64,000 nt of DNA, from positions 28,248,431 to 28,312,430 of the forward strand of contig CM036247.1 of the NCBI GenBank assembly GCA_020698575.1, given 5' to 3'. The notes under the pieces were generated by a model that searched no databases, was not told the origin of the DNA, and saw nothing but the letters and a program-made list of their open reading frames with translations. Below, piece after piece: positions 21,666 to 33,940 of this stretch; within the stretch, counting starts at the first letter, position 1; each line of letters opens with the position of its first letter. The translations under genes were made by a program, and so were the position numbers. This DNA is from Bostrychus sinensis (Eukaryota > Chordata > Actinopteri > Gobiiformes > Eleotridae).

Positions 21666-22261
21666 ACCGACTTCTGCAGCCTCTCTGTAGTGTCCCTCTG
21701 TTTCCCAAATGTGTTCCTCACCTGCTGCTCTACCTCCACACACCTCCTGCACAGGTACAGACATGTATTTGTTAACAACACAGCCCAGTGCCCAATTATA
21801 CACAGGCAGAAGCATGAAAAATCTGTTAGTATCAGACCTAAAAAGCTACTGTAGCCAAGGAGGTTCAAAATATACAAAACACAATGAAATAACAGCTATG
21901 TTAAACATAGCAACATTAAGGACTAACTACACAATATGTGAGTCAGAAGACCAGGGTTTGATTACTTAAGGGGGAAACAGCCACAAAGTCACCATTGTGC
22001 TGGTCTGAAGCGCATATAAATCAAGTGGGTTCTGTCAGAACGGAAACTGGCGTAAAAACCTATTCCAAATTTCCCATGTAAATCAGATGATTTTCTGTGT
22101 CAGCCCCTGAAAAGAAATGGAGCAGCTCAAAGGGACTTTCATAAAGCATGCAAATAACCAAAGGGGACAAGTTGTTTGAACATTTTTCAACAGTTTTAGA
22201 TAAAACTTGCAAAGTTTAACCAGGAAAGTCCCACTGAAATTACTAATCTCTTTTGCAGGGG
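21666..22261. other. Unique non-coding DNA
   Basis: No gene; one more octamer ATGCAAAT at 22148-22155. The open frames at 21437-21877 on both strands are mutual shadows without domain content. Confidence 0.45.
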
Positions 22262-22375
22262 AGTCCTGGCCCCATTGGGAACATATTGCACATGTTTTTG
22301 GTGGTAGGGGAAACTAGACCAGGACCTTTTCACTGTGAGGCAATAGTACTAACCACTTCACCACCGTGTCATTTT
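22262..22375 (-). repeat. SINE head fragment, minus strand
   Basis: On the minus strand: GACACGGTGGTGAAGTGGTT, AGTACTATTGCCTCACAGTG and AAAAGGTCCTGGTCTAGTTT, the tRNA-like head of the SINE family. The rest of the body is only partly recognisable. Confidence 0.65.
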
Positions 22376-23299
22376 TTCAGTCAGTACATTTTATTACACT
22401 AGATTTTACAAACCTAAACTTTACAGTTGATAACATCAAATGTAGCCTTTGTGACAACTTGGTGAAAGCCAGACTGTAATAGTATTTGCTGTCTTGGTTA
22501 CTCTACATCTTCTACTCCTCTTTTACATTTTTACAACATAAGAAAACAGAAAAGAAAAGATTTTCCATACACTTAACTTGGAATTGGAATAAGCCTTTTT
22601 GTTTTCTTACTAGAAAACACACTCTTTTATAATTTGCTATGTTTTCAAGGCCACGGAAAAGAACTTTTTGTAAATGCACAGTGTAAATCAAAGTCACTAT
22701 GAGTTGTGTAGTGAGTAAAAAGGCCAGATTGGTCCACAGTATTCTTCCCTGTGTGAGATTCCACCTTAGCCTTGCTGCTGTGCAAAGCTTCACAAAGACC
22801 TGCTTGTGAAATGTACATCCTTTTGACAGAGCCGGCTGTTCAGAAGGCTCTTGTGGCTGCCAATCACCCCCATAGAAAAGCACTGTGATTTAACAGTGGA
22901 ATGAGGAACTTGACTGAGGATATATGGAGGCAAAAATGCACCCCGATTTTTCCCCTCCACATGTTGCATGAAGCCTTACAGACGTTTGATCAGCCCAAGA
23001 ACTGTGAGCTCACGCCGCTCCGACATGAAATTTCTCATCTGGCATATAAAAGTGGTTAGATTCTTGTCTCGCTCGGTCTGACCACAATACAGCAGATAAA
23101 AAGATGAATAAACACGGCAAATGTACACACACACACACTCTCGGCTCATACATTACACTGACCATGTAAAAGGTAGCTCCAGGATAAGGCCAGGGCTGAA
23201 TGCACTGTGAAGCATCTGTATTGGTGTAACACAACACTGGGTCAAACATTCGAGACAGAGCAAGTGGTGTGACCAGAAATAAAAAAAAAGAAATTGTAT
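22376..23299. other. Unique non-coding DNA
   Basis: AT-rich with no recognised features. A minus-strand open frame of 123 codons (22883-22512) is unlike any known protein. Confidence 0.5.
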
Positions 23300-23425
23300 G
23301 TCAGAAAAGGCATGCTGGCTTTCTTAGTGAAGTGGGTCTGGATCCCATTCAAGCTGTCTTTTATCTAAAGGTTCCAACAGTCATAACAGTTTACCAACAC
23401 TATTATAATCGCTGAGTTTTATGCA
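23300..23425 (+). repeat. Unclassified dispersed repeat, copy 1
   Basis: The segment CTTTCTTAGTGAAGTGGGTC, TGGATCCCATTC is shared with 36962-37110 (CTTTCTTAGCAAAGTGGGTC, TGGAACC). It is followed by a diverged GAGTTTTATGCATTT. I recognise it as an interspersed fish repeat but cannot name the family. Confidence 0.5.
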
Positions 23426-23660
23426 TTTATTTATATCTCAGAGGCTCTGATTTGTTTTCAAGTTGTGTAAGTTATCATGATGTGGGAGTCAGGCATCAGT
23501 TTGGTTTAGTAGAGCAGCTTTCCTAGATTTCTTTTTGACAAGCCATAGAACCAGTTTTTTTCCCCACCACTTTGAGATGCCAGTGCTCTGTCAGCCAATG
23601 TTGATGCTAATATTGTTTTTTTAGAGTTTCTCTGGTCTGTAATAGCCAACATATTTTTGG
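23426..23660. other. Unique non-coding DNA
   Basis: AT-rich; nothing identified. Confidence 0.5.
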
Positions 23661-24101
23661 TTAAAGGGGCCATATTATGCTTTTTATCATGTTTTATTAC
23701 TTAACCTGTATGTAAAACGTCTTCTTCTTAAGAGCTGTTACTTTGCAACACTTAGCAAAGCTGATAGAGGAAAAAAATGGCTATTTAGCACACCTATTAG
23801 CAATGTGACGCTAACAGATAGAAAAATAAGCTTGCTGTTTCATAGTGACAGCAATTTAAGCTCTGAAATGATCAGAACGGGTCCGGTGACAGTGTATGGG
23901 CTTTAGAAACGCACAGGAGCACTTCCTGGTTTCACGTGTCTACATAGAGCGGTGAGAGCAAGCCTTTTGTAGTTCTGGAGAAAGAGACTGCAGCGCAATA
24001 CAGGATGACAACAAAATACTACCCCAGGTATGTTTTTGAGGTTCAAACTACATTACAGCATGGTTAAAAGTTCAAAAGTTTATTTGGCATAATACCTTTA
24101 A
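23661..24101. mobile_element. MITE flanked by TTAA (433 bp plus target sites)
   Basis: TTAA (23661-23664) precedes AGGGGCCATATTATGC. The right end GGCATAATACCT is followed by TTAA (24098-24101). The ends are inverted repeats (AGGTATTATGCC on the complement) with a 4-base gap. TTAA target sites are used by piggyBac and Kolobok transposons, so the element was probably moved by one of these; the sequence does not settle which. It has no coding capacity. Confidence 0.75.
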
Positions 24102-26329
24102 ATATTATTGTGACCAATCAAACCTCAGAAAGAAACAAACCAAAAGTGAATAGAATGTGTTGAAAACAAAAGAAACAACCACATTCTCTCCTGCTAAATA
24201 TCCCACTCTCTGCTTGGATCATAAAACTGTGATAGAAGGTAGTCAACTCCACCAAGAGGTCTCCCTTGTGTAGAGCAGTCATGTAGGAGTTCATATCAGT
24301 AAGTGCTACATGCATAATTGAAGAGTCGTGATAATTCACTCTCAGACTTTCTGACTGGCTTTATTATTGTTACACTGGCTGATTGTCATCTATCATTTCT
24401 ATCCAATTTGAACATTTTCTGCTGCTCTGAAACTCCTGACTGGTTTTACCTCTGCCCTTCACACACTTCCACTCTACTCTGTCATACATGCACATTACAC
24501 AGATTATGAGTTATTACAGTTGAAAGTTATCAGAGAGACACTGAATTAGTACAGAATTCCACTCCTCACACACATTTTAATGGATTTTTTGTAAGTTTTG
24601 GTCAATACAGATACATACAATCAGATACACACTTGTACATTTGGATCCACATTTGGTCATACATCAGCATTTGGTCCACTCATATTATGTACATTAATTC
24701 AATAGCAGCAAAAATGCCTCTTCTATTCTACTTACAAAAATAAAAGCAGTTGTGTGCTGTGGGTAATTGGTGGGCTTTGGGAGCATATTGGAAAGAGTTT
24801 TGTGATAATCTACTTTAAGCTTTACTGAAACATTTCAACCTGTGACTGCCATCTCCAGGATGTGCTCACATTAACACAGGGATATTCTGTTTCCTCTGAA
24901 TTGCTTCATATTGTTTATTGTTTTAGAGTCATTTGAGTTTTCCCTCTGTGCTTTTCAATCAAAGTTATCAAATGTATAGTTGGCATTGTAAATCTAAACA
25001 TCTTGATGACCTAGAGCAGTAGATAATGTGCTGTTGTTTCCTCCTGGGATTGTGTGTGCACTGCTGCCTCAGCTGCACGGCAGCAAACTTTGTACAATAT
25101 TCATGGACTTATGTGGGCGAGATTACACCTCTTACTGAACAGTACTCTTTCAAGACTCAGAACTAAAACAAATGATGTGGGCTTTCTCAAAATATGTTTA
25201 ATATTGCTGCAGTTGCATTGTAAGAAATGCATTACATTTACATGCACTGCAGGTGGATACTTAAGCCTCATACATGTTATTTTACATGTGGGATTACATG
25301 AGGTAAAGTACAGCAGACCTGATACATCTCATTATGTAGTGTTTAGGTATGTCACAGTCCATCACAAAGTCAGCACACTTTGCCCCAAGACATTTGTGAG
25401 TGAAAGTGTCCAATACAAACCTGTCACAACAGTCTTTGACTATGTCACAATACAAGTCTGCACTCAGAATCTTGGTACCCTACACGGGCCCCTCAGTCCA
25501 GAATGAAGGCGGGGCAGAAGGAGAGCCCCGGGGCACTGAGACTTGACCCCTGCAGCCATGTCTTCTCATCCCTGCAATCAAAGTCTGTTCTGCCAGTCAG
25601 CAGCTGTCAATCACAGCCACAGATGGGAAGTAGAGGAGCTGTGTGATGCCTGATGTGGTTAAGTGTTTAAGCACTGTAACGCGCACCTGTTAATGTGAGC
25701 CTGTTTAGAAATCCTTCCATTCAATATCTGTGCCATATTAAATAGGAAATAATATGGGCCACAACATTTTCTGACCACTTTGTAAGAATTTATAAGAACA
25801 ATGTAATTATTTGTGGTTATTCGTTATCAGTTTATTTATATAAATTCTGTATTATTTGAAATTATTAATTCCAAACTGGAGGGCCACAATCCCAAAAGAG
25901 GGCCATAAAGGGGTTGAATAATTTGGATGTTCATGCCTATTACTACTTTTAGTAACATGAAATGGTGAAACATATGGCATGATGCCATAATGGGCATAGA
26001 AAAAAATCATTAATAAAAGTAACTTTACAGTAACTGTAAAAATGGTTCACAATAAAACCATCAGGGATAAAACTGAGTTCCATAATCAGAGCACCTCTAA
26101 AACAAGTCAATAAGTAATTTGTCAGTTCTGTTAATATGTACAATCATTTATTTATAATTGTAAGTTTGTGTGTATGGGTGTTTTGAGTTAAACCAAGAAT
26201 AACAGGGTGATTATAGCAATAAATGTGGGCTTGTAACTCACTAACAAGTCTGTGTACTGAGGTCACAAGTGTGTGGAGCCACAGCTAAAGACACCAACAT
26301 CTGTTTAGCTCCAGAAGTCATTGTGCGAG
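24102..26329. other. Unique non-coding DNA
   Basis: No gene or recognised repeat. The plus strand is open for 150 codons at 25054-25506, but there is no domain, no splice context and no codon signature, so I treat it as chance. The stretch 25490-25640 is GC-richer. Confidence 0.45.
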
Positions 26330-26450
26330 TTATTGGGCTTCAGGGGCCTGCTGATCACTGCTATTGATCCGGCCCCTTCCAGTCAATTAGATCAATGAGC
26401 CATCTTTAGGCCTGCTTAGCCATGTGTCAACTGCCTCACTCCACTCTCCC
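26330..26450. promoter_or_regulatory. Candidate regulatory element
   Basis: Unique GC-richer block with CTATTGATCCGGCCCCTTCC, AGTCAATTAGATCAATGAGC and CCATCTTTAGGCCTGC. TAAT/ATTA and ATTGAT cores (homeodomain, PBX-like) occur within 60 bp. Enhancer function is inferred from composition and motifs. Confidence 0.35.
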
Positions 26451-27369
26451 CTTCATTTGTACTCCGACAGCACAGATGGGACATCTACAGTCCTCCACAG
26501 CCTGTACAATAGTAATCTGTAACTAATGAACCAGCAGCCACTGGATGAAATAAAAAGGGTAAAGTTTTCTTAGCTGAGTGAAGAACAATGACTGCTGTGA
26601 AGTCCCACACGTTGCAATAAAAAAGGCTATTGACAATATAGGTATTTAGTTTATTGGACTGGATTGTCTTTAAAAACAGCCCACTAACTAATGTTTTCTA
26701 CATTGGCAGCTCAAATTAGAACTATTAGGCCTTCTTATCATATATTTAATCATCTATTTGTGTAAATAATTAGCAGCAATACATAGTTTTTAGCACCCTG
26801 AGTACTAATGAGCAAACTAAATTCAGAAGCAAGATTTTGAAGCCCCAAATTCTGCAGAACTCTAATAACTCTTCAGTTTCTTTATGGTATGGTATGGCTA
26901 CTAAAAGGAGGAAGAAGAATTTTTACTGGAAGTCATATTGGAGAATGTTTGGCCTGTAGCACCATGTTTAGGCCAATCAGATGTTTCCATAGAGGTCTAC
27001 TTCACTGTTTCCAGCTTTTAAAAATACTGCAATGGTAACCAAGGGGGCATAACTACAGGACTGCAGTGGCCCAACACTGAACTAAGAGCTAGAGGTTTCG
27101 GAGAAGCATTAAACTGATGTATTGATAAACTGGTCTTGGTTCAGTTTTACTTTAATATAAACAGGCAGTTTGGCACTGTTGTGGGGCCATAGGGATAAAT
27201 AATCAGAATATGTAAATAACTATCATGAATGAACTGGCCTTTATAGTTTAAATGTATGCATTTAAAGGTAATGCCAGCCAATGAGCTGCTCAAAAAAAAA
27301 ATTTATAAATTTTTTCAAGCTATGATGGACAAAGAATCTCAATAAACTTCTGGCTATCCAACAAAGTCC
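26451..27369. other. Unique AT-rich non-coding DNA
   Basis: Nothing identified. A TATGGTATGGTATGG triplet of 5-bp repeats lies near 26883-26897. Confidence 0.5.
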
Positions 27370-27890
27370 AGACTGAGAAGAGGTGTTATAATGAGCCTTA
27401 CAAACACAGACCACATGCCAACAGTGGAGTGCTGCTACCTTGTGACCCCCCTGGCCTGCTGCAGCCAGCCTGTGACACGCATACACCCACACACACACTC
27501 CCATGCTCGCACCCCCCCACCCCCCCACCCCGACAGAGGCCTGCATCCAGACCCTGGGAGACTCTCCCCCTCCCCCCCTCCCCTCTCTCCTCCCACTGAC
27601 CCCCTCAGTGACGGCCCATTGTTTACTTTCACTCTCCTCCACGGCCCTGCTGGTCCGTGGGGCCGGCCAATCGTTACATTATTGTCTGGTCCTCCCTTCG
27701 CGCCCCCCATCCCTCCCCTTCCGACCCAGCCTGACCCCATTCACAGTCCTCAAAAGCACCATCTGTATCAGCCAACAGTCAGCCAGTGAGAGAGGCAGCA
27801 ATGGGGCAAGAAGGGGAAAGACAACAAGGCAGGGAGAAAGGAGCTGACGGCCGGGGAGGAGGGGGGCACCAGGGCATCTGCCTGGGTGTA
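27370..27890. other. GC-rich, C-tract-rich unique block
   Basis: High G+C with many C-runs on the plus strand (CACCCCCCCACCCCCCCACC near 27510) and G-rich runs at 27850-27870. Long frames open on both strands (up to 132 codons) arise from the skewed composition (Pro- and Gly-rich). GGCCAATCGTTACATTATTG at about 27664 includes a CCAAT-type box. It could be a regulatory island, but there is no firm evidence. Confidence 0.4.
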
Positions 27891-28797
27891 CAGGCACTGT
27901 CTGTCGGAAAGTATCTGTCACATAGTTTTCACAGTGTGGAGGCTTCTCTGCTGCTCGTCTTTTCTTCAAACATTCTGATTATTGATTTTTACCACAGCCT
28001 TTTATATCTCTCTTTCACCCATCTTCTAATCCTCACTGCACTTTCCCACTATTTCAGACTTGGCATGTTTGGTTTGGTTAAAATAAACTCTTTTAATCAA
28101 GTGCCAGTGCACAGGTGCAACTAGGGCAAAACCGCCAGGAAAGGTTGGTCGTGATGTGTTTCCGGTTCAGCTGTGGGACAGGGCAATTTATACCAAATGT
28201 GGCTAAACAAAAAGGATTTTGCCCTTTTCTCTATACTACAGGGTCATTTGCACCAAAGCACAAAATGTTAGTTTCAATCCGGATGATAAAAGTCAGCTGT
28301 AATTAATAATATCTTCTTCTAAAGAAACTTCTTAAATGCCAACTTCAGACTGTGTTGATTTCAGAAATATTGGGTACTGTTTTAAAATCAGTCTAGGGCT
28401 ATTTTAGTAATGTTGTGATCAAAAATAGGGTGACATATCCAGTAGATCAGTGTGATCACAATCCTGCATGGCACAAGCCAATATCTAGTAGATGAGGTGG
28501 ATTTATGTTCTTCGACTATTTTAAACAGCATCCCTGTGTGGAGGAGTAGGTATTTTGAGTATAGTGCATTCTACTGAGTAATACTGTCGGTAAATCAACA
28601 TGAGGATACACTTCTTCATCTTTGTGTAACCACTAACACTAAGTGAACGCTGACTAGTTCAACTTAGTTGAAGTTGAAGTGAACATGCCCTTGTCTTCAA
28701 GTGTTCTAGCCCACAATACTGTTCCCTTGACCTGCTTCTTCTCCTCTCTCCCGTCTCCATCCTTCTCACACTCACCCCCTACAACTCCCCTCTCTAA
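27891..28797. other. Unique non-coding DNA
   Basis: No gene or recognised repeat. Confidence 0.5.
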
Positions 28798-28809
28798 CCC
28801 CCCCCCCCC
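28798..28809 (+). repeat. Poly(C) run
   Basis: Twelve consecutive C bases, preceded by a pyrimidine-rich stretch from about 28735. Confidence 0.9.
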
Positions 28810-28839
28810 ACTCTACATCCTTCATCCTGCTGTAGTGTT

Positions 28840-29000
28840 GCAGGAGCATTCCATTCCAGGGCCTCTTGTATGGCTTGCATGTGTGAGGAAGGCGGATTTT
28901 TCCCATGGGGCCCGCAGGTGAAAACTGGGACTCGCTCTGTCCACGAAGGGACGCCATCTGTCCCTGTCTCGCTGCATTGCTAGAGGGGAAGCCCGTACCC
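28840..29000. promoter_or_regulatory. Possible regulatory element
   Basis: Unique GC-rich segment including GAGCATTCCATTCCAGGGCC (TEAD-like CATTCC twice), TTTTTCCCATGGGGCCCGCA and GGGACGCCATCTGTCCC. No coding potential. The regulatory call is inference. Confidence 0.25.
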
Positions 29001-29022
29001 CTCCTGCTGCACCCACCATCCC

Positions 29023-29049
29023 TCCATCCATCCATCCATCTATCCATCC
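29023..29049 (+). repeat. (CCAT)n microsatellite
   Basis: Short tetranucleotide array of ATCC/CCAT units with one TATC variant. Confidence 0.85.
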
Positions 29050-30214
29050 CACCCCGTGTCCATCCACTGCTGAATCAGCCCGGAATGCTCCCCCCTCCCT
29101 TTCCTCCTCAGTCCCGTCACTAATTCATACTTCATACTCCCTAGTCCCTCCCACTCCCCTGTCGCAGCCCACGCCCCTTCCTCCCTGTCCCTAATCAATC
29201 ATCCATATATGACACCAGTGGCAAAATTATTAAATTATCATACATTTGTGATGAGCTGAAAAGGAAGAAGGGATACTGTTTTAATTGCCTGGTAGTGACC
29301 TCCAATTATGCATACCAGTGTATTAGTTTGATATTTGGAGAGAATGAAGGGAACCGGGTTTGACATTTTACACCAGATAAAGCGATGATATGCAGACAGG
29401 GACAGAGACTTGTTTAAGTAATTGACAAACAATACAACAACAGCAACATGGATCACAGCAAGAGAGAAATTTGATAGCTATGTGATGGGGTTGACATTGA
29501 TTCAAAATTGCTGAACAATTTTAGCAATCTTCCATGATGTGGTTTTTGCCATTTGGAATATAATGCATGATTGTATTGTGAAAATCTGGCTGATCTACTT
29601 TATTCAAGTTCACAATAATTCACACACTTTAAGTGGTTAAAAGAAAAAGAAATGTCCACAATCAAGAATACATATGTTCACTGTGTTATACACAAGCACA
29701 TAATCAAGCAAATTGGCATATATGACATTATAACTATAATGGACTACTTAACATTGACGAGAGTTGTTGTTTTGCATGTTTTAAACATTGGAGATGTATG
29801 TATGTTAATGTCTTGTTTAAAATATCTACTATGGGAGACAAAAGAATATATTTTAAGTTAGGAAAAATCTTACTAGTGACTATTTGACTTCTAATAGTTT
29901 GTATGTGTATAAGCATGGATGCAAAAATAAATACACAGATCAGTCTATGTGATAGTCTACAGGGTCAAGCAAAGGTGTCCCAATTTGCTTTTATTTTTGC
30001 TGACATTTGAAATGTTTACTTGCCTCACTCTGAGCTTTGGTAAAAATAAACACTGTCATGTTTGGCATTTAGAAGAGTAAATAATTAGTATATTTATGGT
30101 GTTTAAACCTTATCATAAATGAAACCTTGTACTATTCCAGTGACATACACTGTAATTAGTCATTCATGTCAGCATAAACAAACTGAGGTCAGTATGTAAG
30201 TGGCAGTCCTGGGA
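29050..30214. other. Non-coding DNA
   Basis: C-rich to 29200, then strongly AT-rich unique sequence. No gene or identifiable element. Confidence 0.5.
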
Positions 30215-30450
30215 ACCACTGAGGTACAGTATGGAGCGCGTCCACAGACCCAGGCCCAGCTGTCAGTGTCTGCCTATATCCACCGTCCCGCTCCGGTTCT
30301 GTACCGCTAACGCTAATGCCGGCTAACGGTCAGAGTGGTGCAAGAGGACAGAGAGGGAAGCACTTTCACGTGGGAACCGGACTGAGGCGCGCAGACAGAC
30401 ATACGCAGGGGCAGCTAAGTGTGAACGCTCCAAACTGTCAGCCCTCCCTC
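30215..30450. promoter_or_regulatory. Candidate regulatory element (CpG-containing block)
   Basis: Unique GC-richer block with repeated GCTAACGC and GCCGGCTAACGG segments, CpGs and CAGCTG (E-box, about 30257). No open frame of note. Composition contrasts sharply with the AT-rich DNA upstream; function is inferred. Confidence 0.3.
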
Positions 30451-31035
30451 CTATGTCTCTTACCCCTCGCTCTCTGTGTCACACCCTCCCTCTCTGTCTC
30501 ACCGCTCACACTTCTGCGCCCCCATGCAAGCCCCTGCCATGTACACACACCCAAAATCCAGACAGTCACACACATCCACGTCCACATGTCAATCAAAGTC
30601 TCACACAGTTACATTCAGTATGGTCACATGCAGAGCTGAATCGGACTATGCTATAAGCTTGAATTAAAAAATGCATCCCTTATTTGGCAACAGCGCCTTC
30701 TAATTGTTTACAAACATATAATAAGCTATGGTTGACAACCTGTTAGAGATGTTCATTTACTGAAAAGAGAAAGGTTGGGTCATTCTGCCTCTGGCAAACT
30801 TGTTTGCTAATTGAAAGAGCAAATGAATGGCATACAACTGAGCAAGAGGCAGATAGACCCAAATTATTTGTTCTTTCTAAAAGTGAGTATTGCTGTAAAC
30901 ATTATGTGACATCGTCAGCTGTGGAGCATACTCAGAGTGACTCTCTGCCCTTCACCTGTGCAGTATACATTCAACAATTGTCCAAGGGTCTATTGGTAGA
31001 ATCTGCGTTTTGTTAACGCACTAAAGATACTAATT
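30451..31035. other. Non-coding DNA
   Basis: Pyrimidine- and CA-rich to about 30610, then unique AT-rich sequence. Nothing identified. Confidence 0.5.
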
Positions 31036-31115
31036 CCAGCCACAAGGGGTCACAAGCCAGTGTATTACTTGTGCCAGTCCCAAGCCTGGATAAATGGCGA
31101 ATGGCGAGGGTTTCT
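31036..31115 (+). repeat. Non-LTR retrotransposon fragment
   Basis: CAGCCACAAGGGGTCACAAG, CCAGTGTATTACTTGTGCCA and GTCCCAAGCCTGGATAAATG form a block that I recognise from the 5' part of an RTE-like fish LINE. Only this conserved piece is present. Confidence 0.5.
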
Positions 31116-32457
31116 GCAGGAAGCACACCTTGTGATTAGCTGTAAAGAAAAAGCAGCAGCCAAAAGGGACTTTCTTTGTAATGGTACAACACTGAACATA
31201 TCCAGGTAAGTTACTTAAAATAAGAAAAATATGAATGACTTCTGAGCCAATCAGAGTCAGACATTTGCATACACTTCAGTTACATTAAGTAAGGCAATAC
31301 CTGTAGGTTAATATAGTGACTGTCAAAGGCAGGACTTATTGGAGGAGGAAGGAGGGTGGTCCGTCAGTCACTTTCTGTCCCTCATGTCTCCTCACTGTGG
31401 GCCGCCACACAAAGACACACCATAAATAGTTGAGTTGAGCAAATGAGAAGCGGATCAGGGGAAGAAGCCACAGGGTTAAAGTGAGAGAGGAGCTAAAGTG
31501 TCTCCATTTTCTCACTAGCTGACTGCAACAAAGAGCCAGGCGGGACACTGCACTATGGTGGCGCTTTTTTTTTAGCCTGGGCCTCTTTTTGACCCCCCCA
31601 AAACCCTCTGAGGTCATCCCTCCGCTGACCCCACCTCGATTGTTTCCCGTCGCTCTGTCAGCTCTGATTGTTGCTGACTGGTTAAATGGCTGCAGAACCA
31701 AAATGGAGGGTGCTATGGGGGAGTGGAAAAGTGCAAAAAGAAAAGAGAAGGAGGGTGAGGATTTAAAAAAAAAAAAAAGGATGGCAGGGGTGGAAGACGC
31801 CCATGTCTTTCTTTTGCCTGAGATAACTGACTATTTGACCCAAATAAACAATCTTTCAGGAGCAAAAGAAGTGTCAGGAGGAGGAGGGTTCAGAGAGTTT
31901 ACATCGGAGCTGCTGGTGGGAGAAAATAGGAAGACAGCGCCCTCTTTATAGTCTCAACTTTATGGACTGGCGGGGTTTGTCTTGCGGGAAAGATAAAATG
32001 AGCTGGAGGGCAAAGGGGCTGGAAATAGACCAAGAACTGTGCATGGTGTAAACTTATTTGCAAGATGTGCCATTTGAGCTCTCGAAGGTATAAAGCTCCA
32101 TAGCCTGAGAGAGACACTGACATAAGAGCTGTCATGCACAAGAACGAGATCTGCTACTTCTCACTTTCACATATTTTCTCTAGACTCTAGGTAATGTTTT
32201 GAAATTGCAAATGATTTGAATAGGCAGAAGTAGTTGGATTAAGACATAGGCCTCCTTCAGACTTAGCAACAAAATCTGGACCAAATGAATCAAATGTGAC
32301 CAGCCATAGTTTAAAAATGGTAAATGTTGATAAAAGATCAGCTTAGAAGATTGGATTCCAAACATCCATATGTAATGAAATACATATTTGTGTAAGTTTG
32401 ACTCTATATGAATCTTGGATCTCAATAAATCAAACCTTACAATATGAGAACGTTAAA
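31116..32457. other. Unique non-coding DNA
   Basis: Mixed composition with a GC-richer interval at 31340-31720 (CACTGTGGGCCGCCACAC, GCTCTGATTGTTGCTGACTG). Open frames of 120-121 codons on both strands lack domains. No gene recognised. Confidence 0.4.
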
Positions 32458-32645
32458 GGAAGAGACAGTAGCAAAGCGGTTAGTGTGGGTTCTGTCCGGG
32501 TACTTCAGCTTCCTCTGACCAAGTGGGGACTCTAAATTGCCCCCAGTGAATGAATGTGAGAGTGAATGATTGTCTGTCTGTGGATGTCTCTGTGTCAACC
32601 CTGCGACAAACTGGCCACTGTCCAGGGTGTACCCGCCTAATGTAG
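32458..32645 (+). repeat. SINE copy, internally deleted
   Basis: The head AGACAGTAGCAAAGCGGTTA joins directly to GTGGGTTCTGTCCGGGTACT, then CTTCAGCTTCCTCTGACC, ACTCTAAATTGCCCCCAGTG, GAATGATTGTCTGTCTGTGG, GCGACAAACTGGCCACTGTC and CAGGGTGTACCCGCCTAATG. Relative to the 8.4-kb copy, the B-box region and the following segment are deleted. Confidence 0.75.
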
Positions 32646-33659
32646 AATAAGATGAATTAATGAATTTGATTATGGTTAGTATAATCATTATGGTTAGTCA
32701 AAGCTACATTCACCAGCTAGATGCAAGTGCAGTTTCACAAACCATGGTAAGGTAGAATCAATAAAATGTAGATTCAGGCAAACTCATGTAAATACCAGTT
32801 GCAGATAGTTCACCAATTCAACTTGGAAAAGACAAATTGAAATGCAAGGTCAGAAGGGGGCCACAGACATTTTAAGGGATCTGATCTTAAGTGGCTTACA
32901 TATACATATACAGGTACTGCATATGCAGTATGAACTAAATTTGCCCAGGCAACCTCAGTTCTCAAGAAACTTCTCTACACGGCTAACATCAAATTGTTTT
33001 GTGAAAATGCTACTTCTTTGTCAGGCCCAACTGTTGGCACACATCATTACCAATAAAAAAATGTCAAAGTTAACCTGTGGACATTAAAGACACAGTATAC
33101 AGTTTAATTTACAGTTTATTACATAATCCATGAACTGCAGGCTGGCCCAGATTAGCACTGACAAAGTAGACTGGTGATCATATGCCTGCCTCAATAGGGG
33201 AGCACTGGTGAACAGAGATGCTTCGATCAATGGTGACTGAAATTGCCCCATTTTCCGCTTGATCAGCTGAAGACCGATGACCAGATAGTTCTCCTCAGAT
33301 ATATCACTGTGTCCATAAAAGTGATTTTACAGACAGTACTAACCTATGTTATTGTGGTATTTGATTTCAATAACTGAGTAGGCTTTGACCAAAAGCCTAT
33401 AAAAACAACCCAGGTCGATTGAAGTGTATTTGAAATAAATAACAGAGGTTTGCAGATAATTACAGCTATTTGCATAATGTTTAGTTGTATGACATGACCC
33501 ACGAACTATGCGTGCATCTTTGATGAAAAAATGCTACATGTCTCCATCTAGAACATGAATGAAGATATACAGTCGGATAAACATTTGATTTAGAACGTTT
33601 AGCTGAGGAAAACCCCATCTGATTTGCAACTACAATTCTTGGAGTGCTTCTCCAACGTT
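32646..33659. other. Unique AT-rich non-coding DNA
   Basis: Nothing identified. Confidence 0.5.
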
Positions 33660-33940
33660 CTTACTGACTGCCTAGGATAAGATAAGTGTTTAAAGACCTG
33701 CTGGTGATCAATTATGCAAGCATATCCATTCCCTCTGCTCCCATCCAATCAAACAGCTAAATAAGCCCAGGTCCGGATGGGGCCTTTGGCCTAATTGGAC
33801 AAATAGCTGGCTTAATTGACCATTGATTGATGATCAATAAGGAACATGTGTTCTTGTTCTTTACAAGGGAAGTGATTGAAAGGCAGCTATAAAATCAGTC
33901 GGAGAGTTTGACAGGTGCCAATGGCCTCTCATCACCTTAC
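33660..33940 (+). promoter_or_regulatory. Candidate enhancer: GATA, homeodomain and TALE sites
   Basis: Within 280 bp lie a double GATA site (GGATAAGATAAG, 33675-33686), GATCAATTATGCAAG (about 33707), CCTAATTGGAC (33790-33800), CTTAATTGACC (about 33811), ATTGATTGATGATCAATAA (about 33822), TGACAG (33909-33914, TALE/MEIS-type) and the overlapping E-box CAGGTG (33912-33917). This is among the densest motif clusters in the window and lies in unique sequence. Developmental enhancer function is inferred. Confidence 0.45.

Noticed and set aside
25054..25506. 150-codon plus frame starting ATG
   Set aside because: No recognisable domain, no GC or codon signature distinct from the flanks and no promoter or splice evidence.
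27262..27847. Overlapping Pro-rich and Gly-rich frames on both strands
   Set aside because: They follow from C-tract-rich DNA with low stop density; mutually overlapping frames cannot all be genes.
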